Shown here one piece after another: positions 56,717 to 64,000 of a stretch of 64,000 bases of DNA (positions are counted from its first letter, which is position 1; every line of letters begins with the position of its first letter). A program made the translations under genes and the position numbers. The stretch lies in NCBI RefSeq assembly GCF_001274945.1, contig NZ_LILB01000008.1, forward strand, positions 124,001 to 188,000, given 5' to 3'. The notes under the pieces were generated by a model that was not told where the DNA came from, ran no database searches, and worked only from the letters and a program-made list of their open reading frames with translations. The stretch comes from Viridibacillus arvi. Its GTDB lineage: Bacteria; Bacillota; Bacilli; Bacillales_A; Planococcaceae.

Positions 56717-57886
56717 ATGAAACTACAACTTTTTGATAAACTAGATGCTTCTTATAAAGACATGGTGCAAATTCGCCGCCATTTACATATGTATCCTGAG
56801 GTTTCTTTTAATGAGACTGAAACAGCTAAGTATATACAAAAATTTTACGATCAGCTCGGCGTTGTTTATGAAGCAAACGTTGGTGGCAACGGGGTTGTTG
56901 CACGCATTAAAGGTGCAAAACCTGGTAAAACAATTGCATTACGAGCAGATTTTGATGCACTTCCTATTCAAGAATTAAACGATGTTCCCTATAAATCAAC
57001 TGTCGCTGGTGTTATGCATGCTTGTGGTCATGATGGTCATACAGCCACATTATTACAACTTGCAAAAGCACTTCATGAAATGCGCGATCAGCTAGCTGGT
57101 GAATATGTTATCATTCATCAACATGCTGAAGAAATAGCGCCTGGTGGAGCAAAACCTATGGTAGAAGCGGGATGCTTGGATGGAGTTGACGCTGTATTTG
57201 GCACACATTTATGGTCACAAACACCGTTTGGCACTATCGAACATCGTTCAGGTCCTATGATGGCTTCAGCTGATCGCTTCGAAATTTCTATACACGGTCG
57301 TGGTGGACATGGTGCAATGCCACAAGATACGATTGATACTGTAACAATTGGTGCACAACTTGTTACAAATTTACAGCATATCGTCTCTCGTCGAGTAGAC
57401 CCTATTAAATCAGCAGTAGTAACAATCGGTTCTTTCCACGCAGGAGACACTTTTAATGTTATTGCAGGAGAAGCTAAAATGTCAGGTACTGTAAGAACAT
57501 TTTTACCTGAAGTCCGTGATCTAGTTGAAGCTGAAATTGAACGTATTATTAAAGGTACTTGCCTTGCAGCTGATTGTGACTACACATTCGAATATATTAG
57601 GGGCTATCCAGCTGTTGTCAATCATGAAAAAGAGTCTACTTTCCTTTTTGATATCGCGAAGGATATTCCTGGTGTTAATGAAGTAGTTGAATGTGCTCCA
57701 CTTATGGTTGGGGAAGATTTTTCGTACTATCTAGAAAAGGTACCTGGTGTATTCTTCTTTACAGGTGCCATGCCTGAAGGAACTGCATATGCTCATCATC
57801 ATGCAAAATTCGATTTCCGTGAAGAAGCAATGTTGATTGCTTCTAAAACGTTAGGTGCAGCAGTACTCGATTATCAAAATATATAA
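56717..57886 (+). CDS. M20 family amidohydrolase (YhaA-like)
   Basis: 389 residues with the zinc-binding MHACGHDGHTATLL and HQHAEEIAPGGAKPMVEAG, a lid domain with IHGRGGHGAMPQDTIDTV, and the C-terminal HHHAKFDFREEAM. N-acyl amino acid or aminobenzoyl-type amidohydrolase; the substrate is not readable. Cytosolic. Its position between hmoB and ecsB fits B. subtilis yhaA. Confidence 0.9.
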   Translation: MKLQLFDKLDASYKDMVQIRRHLHMYPEVSFNETETAKYIQKFYDQLGVVYEANVGGNGVVARIKGAKPGKTIALRADFDALPIQELNDVPYKSTVAGVMHACGHDGHTATLLQLAKALHEMRDQLAGEYVIIHQHAEEIAPGGAKPMVEAGCLDGVDAVFGTHLWSQTPFGTIEHRSGPMMASADRFEISIHGRGGHGAMPQDTIDTVTIGAQLVTNLQHIVSRRVDPIKSAVVTIGSFHAGDTFNVIAGEAKMSGTVRTFLPEVRDLVEAEIERIIKGTCLAADCDYTFEYIRGYPAVVNHEKESTFLFDIAKDIPGVNEVVECAPLMVGEDFSYYLEKVPGVFFFTGAMPEGTAYAHHHAKFDFREEAMLIASKTLGAAVLDYQNI

Positions 57887-57925
57887 CAAAAAAATCCTGA
57901 GACATTTTCACTGTCCCAGGATTTT
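57887..57925. terminator. Bidirectional terminator between the amidohydrolase and ecsB
   Basis: AAATCCTG.GACA/TGTC.CAGGATTT stem with one mismatch, between converging genes. Confidence 0.82.
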
Positions 57926-57927
57926 CT

Positions 57928-59109
57928 TTATTTTGTCATTCGTAATGTAATCTCTCCAACGATTAACATAATCACAGGTCCAACATAAAATAATGGGTTA
58001 CCTATGCCACAAATTAACACGATAATCGCTTGTACAATATTTACTACTCGAACAATTTTATGAACTGCTAGTTTACGATAAACTGCAGGTAATGGATATA
58101 ACATATACATACTGAAATCTGTTGAAGAAATTAATGCTTGCTTCAACTGAATTGTCGTCGCAAATGCAAGCGCTGCTAAAAAGACGCCAACAGCAACAGG
58201 CATATTAATGATAAAAGCGCCTATTCCAGCTATCGCCGTTAAGCGTACCCATAAATAGAAATGGTCATCTGTACGAACGAAAGTGCGGAACACCAAATAA
58301 GCTTGTGTATTTTCTTTTTTAAACGGCACCATTTTATATAGCGCATCCAACCACTGACGTCTTTTAATGCTACCGTGTATGTGCGGTACATCCGTAAAAT
58401 AATTAGCAAAGCGATAAAGACGCAACATACGATTTTGCTCAAGTTTTACGAAATGCTCATAAGGGAAGGGATGCATAGCCTTTTGTTTCATCCAAGTAAA
58501 ACCATAATAGATTACTGGAATAGCAACAATAAGCATCATCCATACATTCATTAATAACACTGATGCTACAACAGTAATAGAAATCAGTACTCTTACAATG
58601 CGATCTCCCCATACTGCTTGTCCTCTATTAGCCCAACGAAATGCAAAATCAACTTGTACATTCCACCACTTCATGAATACAACAATAACAAATGCTAATC
58701 CGATTGTTCCACTAGATACTTGTCCTATTTGCTTTAGCATAGGTAGGGCTATGATAAAAGGTATAACAACGACAAGAATCTGCGACCAAAATGTCCAATT
58801 CAAGGCTTTCTTAAAATAAATTGGAAGCTTTGTCTCAAGTGGCAATAAGTACACTTGGTCAGGCTCACGGATTAAAGTCGTAGGATTGCTAAATGCTAAT
58901 AGAAAACCTAATACAATTGCAGTTACTAATATAGAAGGAAAATCTACTGGATTGGTTTTCAGCCACTCACTATATTGATAGCCACCTGCACCGATGATGA
59001 ATACAAGTACGATTGCCATATGCCCCGTAAAGACATACTTCATATACTTTTGCACTTCATTTATATAATGAAAGAAGCGTGTACGCCACACATCATGCAA
59101 GTTATTCAT
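57928..59109 (-). CDS. ecsB: ABC transporter permease EcsB
   Basis: 393-residue polytopic membrane protein with about eight helices; partner of EcsA. In Bacillus Ecs affects secretion, competence and sporulation through intramembrane proteolysis. N-terminal cytosolic stretch WRTRFFHYINEVQKYMKYVFTG is family-typical. Overlaps ecsA by 8 bases. No ecsC follows. Confidence 0.9.
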   Translation of the reverse strand: MNNLHDVWRTRFFHYINEVQKYMKYVFTGHMAIVLVFIIGAGGYQYSEWLKTNPVDFPSILVTAIVLGFLLAFSNPTTLIREPDQVYLLPLETKLPIYFKKALNWTFWSQILVVVIPFIIALPMLKQIGQVSSGTIGLAFVIVVFMKWWNVQVDFAFRWANRGQAVWGDRIVRVLISITVVASVLLMNVWMMLIVAIPVIYYGFTWMKQKAMHPFPYEHFVKLEQNRMLRLYRFANYFTDVPHIHGSIKRRQWLDALYKMVPFKKENTQAYLVFRTFVRTDDHFYLWVRLTAIAGIGAFIINMPVAVGVFLAALAFATTIQLKQALISSTDFSMYMLYPLPAVYRKLAVHKIVRVVNIVQAIIVLICGIGNPLFYVGPVIMLIVGEITLRMTK

Positions 59110-59842
59110 GTTCTTGCTCCTTCGTCATTGCGATGTATAAGTCGTCCAAAGTTGCACCTGGCATATTGAATGCTTGGCGTAAGTCATTCATCGTCCCTTG
59201 TGCGCGAAGTCGGCCATTATGTAACAATAAAATACGGTCACAATGTTTTTCAGCCGTCGATAAAATATGTGTAGACATCAATATAGATGCCCCGTCTTTT
59301 TTCTTTTCATCCATATGATCTAATAATGATTGAATACCTAAAGGATCTAGTCCTAAAAATGGCTCATCAATAATATATAATGATGGATTAACTAAGAATG
59401 CACACATAATCATTACTTTTTGACGCATCCCCTTTGAGAAATGAGACGGGAACCAATTTAATCGTTTTTCCATACGGAATTCTTTTAATAATGGTTCAGA
59501 GCGTTCTTTTAATGTTTGTTCATCCAAACCATATGCCATTGCTGTTAGTTCTAAATGTTCTTTCAAAGTTAACTCATCATATAAAACAGGCGTTTCTGGA
59601 ATATATGAAAATGAGGAACGATATTGATCCATATTTTCCTTTATTGTGATCCCATTTAGAAGAATGTCTCCACTTTTTTGAGTCATTAATCCGATAATGT
59701 GTTTAATTGTAGTACTTTTCCCTGCCCCATTCAGTCCAATTAGTCCGACTAGTTCTCCAGGTTGAATTGTAAAGGATAAATCATGAATAACAGGTTTTCT
59801 CGTATAACCACCTGTTACGGATTGTAATTCTAATACTGTCAT
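59102..59842 (-). CDS. ecsA: ABC transporter ATP-binding protein EcsA
   Basis: 246 residues; Walker A GLNGAGKST, Q-loop YIPETP, signature FSKGMRQKVMIMCAF, Walker B LYIIDEPFLGLD, H-loop STHIL. Signature FSKGMRQ is the EcsA form. Divergent from hit as in B. subtilis. Confidence 0.94.
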   Translation of the reverse strand: MTVLELQSVTGGYTRKPVIHDLSFTIQPGELVGLIGLNGAGKSTTIKHIIGLMTQKSGDILLNGITIKENMDQYRSSFSYIPETPVLYDELTLKEHLELTAMAYGLDEQTLKERSEPLLKEFRMEKRLNWFPSHFSKGMRQKVMIMCAFLVNPSLYIIDEPFLGLDPLGIQSLLDHMDEKKKDGASILMSTHILSTAEKHCDRILLLHNGRLRAQGTMNDLRQAFNMPGATLDDLYIAMTKEQEHE

Positions 59843-59945
59843 TCCTCGTCACTCCTATTCTTCTTACAGTTTATCAAAATTTTCGCAATCTAGCAGTTAC
59901 CAATATGGTAAAATAAAAAGCAAAATGATGAAAGGTGTGTTTTTT

Positions 59946-60371
59946 ATGAGCGATTGTTTATTTTGTAAAATTATCGATGGTTCAATTCCTAGTACGAAAG
60001 TTTACGAAGACGAATTTGTCTATGCCTTTATGGATATTGGCCCCTTATCAAAAGGTCATACATTATTAATTCCTAAAGAGCACGTGGCAAATATTTTTGA
60101 AATGTCTTCTGAAGTAGCTTCGAATCTCTTTGCCGTTGCACCTAAAATTGCTAATGCTATCAAAGATACATTCAACCCAGCTGGCATGAACTTAGTAAAT
60201 AATAACGGTGAAGCGGCAGGACAAACTGTATTCCACTTTCATTTACACTTCATTCCAAGATATGATGAAACAGATGGATTTAAACCTACTTGGACTACAA
60301 AACCAGATGAATATACGCCAGTAATTTTAGCTGATTTAGCTGAACAAATTATTGCCCATCTAAATAAATAA
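59946..60371 (+). CDS. hit: HIT family nucleotide-binding protein
   Basis: 141-residue histidine triad protein; CLFCKIIDGSIPSTKVYEDE at the N-terminus and the triad TVFHFHLHFIPR (His-X-His-X-His) near residue 100. Binds purine mononucleotides; family members hydrolyse AMP conjugates. Start ATG 59946 follows AAAGGTG. Divergent from ecsAB. Confidence 0.94.
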   Translation: MSDCLFCKIIDGSIPSTKVYEDEFVYAFMDIGPLSKGHTLLIPKEHVANIFEMSSEVASNLFAVAPKIANAIKDTFNPAGMNLVNNNGEAAGQTVFHFHLHFIPRYDETDGFKPTWTTKPDEYTPVILADLAEQIIAHLNK

Positions 60372-60406
60372 GATAACTTTCTTATTATTACTATTATATA
60401 ATAGTA

Positions 60407-60435
60407 TTGATTTCACGATAATTTACCTGTAATAT
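60407..60435 (+). promoter_or_regulatory. Candidate promoter of trpP
   Basis: TTGATT (60407-60412), 17-base spacer, TAATAT (60430-60435); gives a leader of about 80 bases that holds the NAG repeats. Confidence 0.45.
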
Positions 60436-60489
60436 CATGTATAAGTTTCGCTTCCGATCACGAGGATACGGAAGGAAATAACAAAAGTT

Positions 60490-60518
60490 GAGCTCAGTGT
60501 AGCTATAGGAGAGATGAG
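60490..60518 (+). promoter_or_regulatory. TRAP-binding-like NAG repeats over the trpP ribosome site
   Basis: Six NAG triplets, GAG CAG TAG TAG GAG GAG, start at 60490, 60495, 60500, 60506, 60511 and 60516: spacers of 2, 2, 3, 2 and 2 bases. They end two bases before the ATG and cover the AGGAG Shine-Dalgarno. This is the layout of trp RNA-binding attenuation protein targets on trpP/trpG in Bacillus, where bound TRAP blocks translation when tryptophan is plentiful. Confidence 0.7.
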
Positions 60519-60520
60519 AA

Positions 60521-61048
60521 ATGAATACGAAGAATTTAGTTTTAATGGCACTTTTAGTTGGTGTAGGTGCAGCATTATATGTCGTGATTCCAGGAATTAA
60601 TGGTGGTATGAAGCCAGACTTCATGCTAACGATGATGTTTATCGGCATCTTATTATTCCCTGGTATTAAGGAAGTTTTCTTATTAGCGATAACAACAGGC
60701 GTGATTTCAGGCTTATTTTCAACATTCCCAGCTGGCTTTGTACCGAACATTATCGACAAATTAGTAACAGCATTTATTTTCTATGCAGCAGTTGTATTAT
60801 TACAAAAGTTTGCTCAGAAAATTGCAGTATCGGCTGTTCTTGCCGGTGTAGGTACGATTATTTCAGGAAGTGTTTTCTTAGGTTCTGCAATACTAGTTGT
60901 TGGCGCGAAAATTCCATTTACAGCATTATTCATAACAGTTGTATTACCTGCTGTTGCCATTAACGTCGTAGCATTTATTATTATTTACCCAATCATCATT
61001 AATTTGGTTAAACGATCTAAATTTAATACATCTTTAACACATGCCTAA
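60521..61048 (+). CDS. trpP: Tryptophan transporter TrpP
   Basis: 175-residue membrane protein of about five to six hydrophobic helices (VLMALLVGVGAALYVVIPGI, PDFMLTMMFIGILLFPGI, VLAGVGTIISGSVFLGSAILV). PGINGGMKPDFML and AGFVPNIIDK match TrpP/YhaG. Imports tryptophan, probably as an ECF-related or secondary carrier. Located between hit and a YtxH gene as in B. subtilis yhaG. Translation is likely controlled by the leader described above. Confidence 0.9.
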   Translation: MNTKNLVLMALLVGVGAALYVVIPGINGGMKPDFMLTMMFIGILLFPGIKEVFLLAITTGVISGLFSTFPAGFVPNIIDKLVTAFIFYAAVVLLQKFAQKIAVSAVLAGVGTIISGSVFLGSAILVVGAKIPFTALFITVVLPAVAINVVAFIIIYPIIINLVKRSKFNTSLTHA

Positions 61049-61075
61049 ATACCAAAATAAAAGATAATATAATTC

Positions 61076-61119
61076 AGAAGGTCACTATCTACAATACTAT
61101 AGATAATGACCTTCTTTTT
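61076..61119 (+). terminator. Terminator of trpP
   Basis: AGAAGGTCA...TGACCTTCT outer stem with inner ATCTA/TAGAT pairing, then T5. Confidence 0.85.
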
Positions 61120-61232
61120 AATAGCTATAAATAATAAATAATTTTTGTTTTAATTTCTTTTATTGAATATCATGTTTTATTATAGTAAAAGAAGGATATA
61201 CATAGTTTAAAGTAGGAAGGAGAAACGATAAT

Positions 61233-61598
61233 ATGAAAACATCTACATTTTTACTCGGCTTAACAACTGGAGCAATCGGTGGTATGGTAGCTGTTCTTTT
61301 ATCTACGCCACAATCAGGTAAAGAATTTAGATCATCATTGCAAACTACTAAAGAGGATCTTCAAAATAGACTTGCTGATATTAAAGGGTCAATTGAGAAC
61401 ATAAAAAATGAAGCTCAACAAACAATACCTAAGGTGATTGAAGAATCAAAAGAATCTTTTGCTTCTTGGCAAGCTGAGACAGCGCCTATTCAAGAAAATC
61501 TACAACAAGAAATTGCTTCTTTACAAAGCTCTGTAGAAGAAATCGAAAAACATCTAGCAGAATTCCAAAATCGTAAAAATCAAAAAAATAATGAATAA
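61233..61598 (+). CDS. YtxH domain protein (YhaH-like)
   Basis: 121 residues. N-terminal hydrophobic anchor FLLGLTTGAIGGMVAVLLSTPQSGKEFR with the glycine-rich YtxH signature, followed by a charged, coiled-coil-like helix (QNRLADIKGSIENIKNEAQQTIPKVIEE). Probably a membrane-anchored stress protein; function unknown. Start after AGGAAGGAG. Same neighbourhood as yhaH. Confidence 0.87.
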   Translation: MKTSTFLLGLTTGAIGGMVAVLLSTPQSGKEFRSSLQTTKEDLQNRLADIKGSIENIKNEAQQTIPKVIEESKESFASWQAETAPIQENLQQEIASLQSSVEEIEKHLAEFQNRKNQKNNE

Positions 61599-61686
61599 AA
61601 TCATACGATAAAAGTATATTTTTTGAGAAAAGTAATTAAACTAATATAAAAATATATTTTTTGTACTATTTTATATTGGAAAACGA

Positions 61687-61716
61687 TTGTTTATTATTTA
61701 CAAATAATGTTATAAT
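61687..61716 (+). promoter_or_regulatory. Promoter of scoC
   Basis: TTGTTT (61687-61692), 18-base spacer, TATAAT (61711-61716) with TG at 61708-61709, an extended -10. ATTATTT-AC-AAATAAT (61693-61708), a perfect dyad, fills the spacer and may be an operator. Confidence 0.65.
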
Positions 61717-61746
61717 GTTAGAAAATTGCGAAAGTTGGTGATAGCT

Positions 61747-62259
61747 ATGTCTGAAGACTTGTATACGGTTCGTGAAGCTATGCTTTACAGCCAAAGAATC
61801 GCCCAGCTATCGAAGGCCCTTTGGAAAGCTGCTGAAAAAGATTGGCAAGCATGGATTAAACCATATGATTTGAATATCAATGAGCACCATGTATTATGGA
61901 TTGCTTCTAATCTTGAAGGCGCATCGATTTCTGATATTGCAAAATTTGGTGTAATGCACGTATCAACCGCATTTAATTTCTCTAAAAATTTAGAGGAGCG
62001 TGGATTGCTTGCATTTTCTAAACGTAATGACGATAAGCGAAATACATATGTTGAGCTCACCGAAAGTGGTAAGTCATTACTTGTTGAATTGACAGAAAAT
62101 TACAACCAATCAAAGCATAGTGTTCTTGAAGGTTCACTTCCTTTAAAAGAAATGTATGGTAAATTCCCTGAATTATTAGACCTTATGGCTATTATTCGTA
62201 ATATCTACGGGGATGATTTCATGGACATTTTTGAAGGTTCATTACGCAAAATTGAATAA
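61747..62259 (+). CDS. scoC: MarR-type transition-state regulator ScoC (Hpr)
   Basis: 170 residues. MarR winged-helix fold ([62 protein letters not shown]) with the Hpr-specific N-terminus [42 protein letters not shown]. In Bacillus it represses protease, transport and sporulation genes. Start ATG 61747 after a GGTGA site. Monocistronic, with its own promoter and a hairpin downstream. Confidence 0.95.
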   Translation: MSEDLYTVREAMLYSQRIAQLSKALWKAAEKDWQAWIKPYDLNINEHHVLWIASNLEGASISDIAKFGVMHVSTAFNFSKNLEERGLLAFSKRNDDKRNTYVELTESGKSLLVELTENYNQSKHSVLEGSLPLKEMYGKFPELLDLMAIIRNIYGDDFMDIFEGSLRKIE

Positions 62260-62277
62260 TATTCAAAACGAGTTCAA

Positions 62278-62310
62278 CCTGAGTATTGCTCCAATCGTTC
62301 AATACTCAGG
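62278..62310 (+). terminator. Hairpin after scoC
   Basis: CCTGAGTATTG (62278-62288) pairs perfectly with CAATACTCAGG (62300-62310). The T-run (62326 on) is 15 bases further, so it is not a canonical terminator; it may be a 3'-end stabiliser or inefficient terminator. Confidence 0.55.
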
Positions 62311-62420
62311 TATGAAAACGCTATCTTTTTTTTAATATAAAATAACTTGATTTTCCTTATGAAAAGCATTAATGTTAGGTTTCGAAGATTATCATATATT
62401 GAAATTGGAGATGCTAAACC

Positions 62421-62966
62421 TTGCATTGCTGGAAAACAATTAATGTACAGAAACAATACGGCCACGATCGTATTTTTTTATTGTCTACTATAATCGTCAT
62501 TAGCGTATTTTCTGTTTTTTATATAGTATTAAATATATTTAAAGAAGCTCCGTTATCAGATCACTTATTTCCGCTCTTCTTAATGGTCTTTTTTATGATT
62601 TACCCTGCTCATAAGCTGCTACATTTTATGCCGTTATTTAGTTATCGTAAAAGTTTGCGCTTTTCCATCGAGAAACAATATAGTTTTTTACCTGTATTAT
62701 CGATGCGTATCCATGAGCCCATTTTAAAAAGTCGTTATGTTTTTGCATTGCTTGTACCATTTATTCTACTGAACTTAGTTTTAGTAATTGGCGCGATAAT
62801 GTTTCCATCCTTTAGACATTACTTTTCGATTTTGTTGGCTTATCACTGTGGACTTTGCTTAATTGATCTATTGTATGTCAAACATCTTATACATTCGCCT
62901 AAAACGGCATTGATTGAAGAAACAGATAAGGGGTTTGAAATTTTAGTTCCATCATCTAACCAGTGA
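62421..62966 (+). CDS. DUF3267-type membrane protein
   Basis: 181 residues with four hydrophobic helices (about 21-40, 50-65, 108-130, 138-160). The segment YPAHKLLHFMPLF sits where zincin-like DUF3267 proteins carry an HExxH metal motif; here it is HKLLH, lacking the Glu. Function unknown. Start is TTG 62421, ten bases after GGAG. The position after scoC matches the yhaI/yhaJ region of B. subtilis. Confidence 0.7.
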   Translation: MHCWKTINVQKQYGHDRIFLLSTIIVISVFSVFYIVLNIFKEAPLSDHLFPLFLMVFFMIYPAHKLLHFMPLFSYRKSLRFSIEKQYSFLPVLSMRIHEPILKSRYVFALLVPFILLNLVLVIGAIMFPSFRHYFSILLAYHCGLCLIDLLYVKHLIHSPKTALIEETDKGFEILVPSSNQ

Positions 62967-63033
62967 TGATTAACTTGTCATTTCTGTTCTTTGTTTGTTA
63001 TGCTTATGATGTAGATAGAGGGGAGGAAAAGAC

Positions 63034-63219
63034 TTGATGATTGCCATTGTCGTCCTATTCTCGGTGTTTTATTTATTTCAAATCAACCGGATGACGTATG
63101 CACTTTGTGCGCAAAAAGAAATTCCTGAAGAAAAACAACCAAAAATATACCGAACTATAAATGTATTGATTACTATTTTGTTAATCTCATTTTACTTGGA
63201 GATTCTGTTTACTGTGTAA
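63034..63219 (+). CDS. Small two-helix membrane protein
   Basis: 61 codons from TTG 63034 (ATG 63037 is equally likely; AGGGGAGG lies seven to ten bases before). Two hydrophobic helices, IAIVVLFSVFYLFQ and NVLITILLISFYLEILFTV, separated by a charged loop KEIPEEKQPK. No family recognised. It is on the same strand as the DUF3267 gene, 67 bases downstream, and may share its transcript. Confidence 0.6.
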   Translation: MMIAIVVLFSVFYLFQINRMTYALCAQKEIPEEKQPKIYRTINVLITILLISFYLEILFTV

Positions 63220-63313
63220 ACAATATTCATTTTATAGCATTGAAAATAGCTTGTTGGATAAGTTCTATCAACATTAAGTTAGTTCCTCTGTCCTCAAATT
63301 AGTGAAAATAATA

Positions 63314-63357
63314 AATAAGAAAGTCCATTCGCATTACTGCAAATGGACTTTCTTATT
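63314..63357. terminator. Bidirectional terminator between the small membrane gene and yjcZ
   Basis: AATAAGAAAGTCCATT with its full 16-bp complement around a 12-base loop; A/T flanks on both sides. Confidence 0.88.
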
Positions 63358-63366
63358 GCCTAAAAA

Positions 63367-63465
63367 TTAGCACATAAATGCTGCGCCAACAATAATTAAC
63401 AAAATAAATAACACGACAAGTAAAGCAAAGCCTGAACCATTAGAATATCCACCACCATTACCCAT
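63367..63465 (-). CDS. YjcZ-family sporulation peptide
   Basis: 32 residues: short glycine/asparagine-rich head MGNGGGYSNGSG followed by one helix FALLVVLFILLIIVGAAFMC. Matches the YjcZ family of small spore membrane/coat peptides. Ribosome site GGAGG is eight bases before ATG 63465. A sigma-K-like promoter lies just upstream, consistent with late mother-cell expression. Confidence 0.88.
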   Translation of the reverse strand: MGNGGGYSNGSGFALLVVLFILLIIVGAAFMC

Positions 63466-63489
63466 TACCCGCACCTCCCTTCTCTTTGC

Positions 63490-63515
63490 TATCTTATGCA
63501 AATATGTTTTAGGGT
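63490..63515 (-). promoter_or_regulatory. Sigma-K-like promoter of yjcZ
   Basis: Minus strand AC (63514-63515), 15 bases, CATAAGATA (63490-63498): the -10 fits CATANNNTA exactly and the -35 AC is at near-standard distance. Confidence 0.55.
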
Positions 63516-63561
63516 TTTAGGCTAAATGAATATGGAACCTTTTTCTTTTTTTTTCGTTTTG

Positions 63562-63570
63562 TGTTATAGT
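63562..63570 (+). promoter_or_regulatory. Extended -10 promoter of prsA
   Basis: TGTTATAGT is an extended -10 (TG-N-TATAGT) about 50 bases before the prsA start; no clear -35 in the T-rich region before it. Confidence 0.4.
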
Positions 63571-63618
63571 TACAAATACATTAGTTAGAAGTGACTAAAG
63601 TTGGGAGAGATTTTAAAG

Positions 63619-64000
63619 ATGAAGAAAACAGTATTATCACTTACACTAGCAGCATCTGTTCTTGCTCTTGCTGCATGTGGAAATAATTCAAGTGACGAAG
63701 TAGTAGCAGAATCAAAAGCAGGAAATATTACTAAAGAACAACTGTACCAAGAAATGAAGAGCGCGGCTGGTACACAAACACTTCAAACATTAGTTATCAA
63801 AAGTGTTTTAGAAGATAAATACAAAATAACTGATAAAGAAGTAGAAGCAGAATTCAAAAAGCAAAAAGAAGCAATGGGTGAAAGTTTCGAACAAACTCTT
63901 GCTGCTCAAGGCTTAACAGAAAAAGATTTCAAAGAAGATTACGTCCGTATTCTTTTATTACAAGAAAAAGCTATGGATATTTCTGAAAAAGATATCGAAG
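63619..64000 (+). CDS. prsA: Foldase PrsA (N-terminal part)
   Basis: Lipoprotein signal MKKTVLSLTLAASVLALAAC with lipobox Cys20, then the SurA-like N-terminal domain (VAESKAGNITKEQLYQEMKSAAGTQTLQTLVIKSVL, DKEVEAEFKKQKEAMGESFEQTLAAQGLTEKDFKEDY). 127 codons are visible; the parvulin domain and C-terminus lie past the window. Assists folding of secreted proteins at the membrane surface. The scoC-yha-prsA order is conserved with B. subtilis. Confidence 0.95.
   Translation, partial: MKKTVLSLTLAASVLALAACGNNSSDEVVAESKAGNITKEQLYQEMKSAAGTQTLQTLVIKSVLEDKYKITDKEVEAEFKKQKEAMGESFEQTLAAQGLTEKDFKEDYVRILLLQEKAMDISEKDIE

Overview
The window is chromosomal DNA from a low-GC, spore-forming Gram-positive bacterium of the Bacillales. 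Gene content (cggR-gap operon, crh, hprK, ecsAB, scoC, prsA, cotF- and yjcZ-type sporulation genes) and gene order are Bacillus-like. Protein divergence from Bacillus subtilis and the missing or rearranged neighbours suggest a Planococcaceae/Caryophanaceae member such as Lysinibacillus, Solibacillus or a relative; this placement is inference. No phage, insertion sequence, CRISPR array or plasmid function was seen, so this looks like core chromosome.

Layout. (1) 1-5.4 kb: lower glycolysis operon on the minus strand, cggR-gap-pgk-tpiA-gpmI (gpmI runs off the left edge), with a sigma-A promoter and a tandem-repeat CggR operator. (2) 5.5-12 kb: glutaredoxin-like protein, sigma-54, a TPM/LemA membrane pair, a CotF-like coat protein and a divergent MFS pump/TetR pair. 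(3) 12.1-19.6 kb: tRNA-Arg(CCG), clpP under a CtsR box, then the minus-strand cluster nudix-rapZ-yvcK-whiA-crh, trxB and a TPR protein. (4) 19.6-29.4 kb: hprK-lgt-ppaX-acyltransferase followed by hisZGDBHAF-hisI(E), with many overlapping genes and a clear promoter before hisZ. (5) 29.6-39.3 kb: cytochrome c lipoprotein, EAL/HDOD protein, enoyl-CoA hydratase, luxS, DedA, S9 peptidase, amino-acid permease and an acyl-CoA ligase behind a FadR box. (6) 39.4-52.2 kb: a BceRSAB-type peptide sensing/detoxification module, lplJ, the tiny yhfH, a YhgE/Pip protein with its TetR regulator, and a four-gene envelope-sensing operon (beta-propeller lipoprotein, response regulator, histidine kinase, YtkA-like lipoprotein). 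(7) 52.3-64 kb: hemE-hemH-hemY with a divergent HmoB/TRAP-family gene, an M20 amidohydrolase, ecsAB, hit, trpP, a YtxH protein, scoC, two membrane proteins, yjcZ and the start of prsA.

How the parts fit. Carbon control is prominent: CggR governs the glycolytic operon, and HprK and Crh (both present) are the CcpA-co-repressor arm of catabolite repression. RapZ/YvcK/WhiA sit with Crh as in other Firmicutes. Several regulatory sites can be read directly: CggR, CtsR and FadR operators, a run of NAG triplets over the trpP ribosome binding site that looks like a TRAP protein target, paired dyads around the Pip/TetR locus and a dyad upstream of hemE. The points most worth checking are the trpP TRAP-type leader, the Phe at the position of the heme-ligand His in the HmoB-like protein, the four-gene lipoprotein/two-component operon, and the unexplained dyads at hemE, scoC, yhfH and lgt-ppaX.
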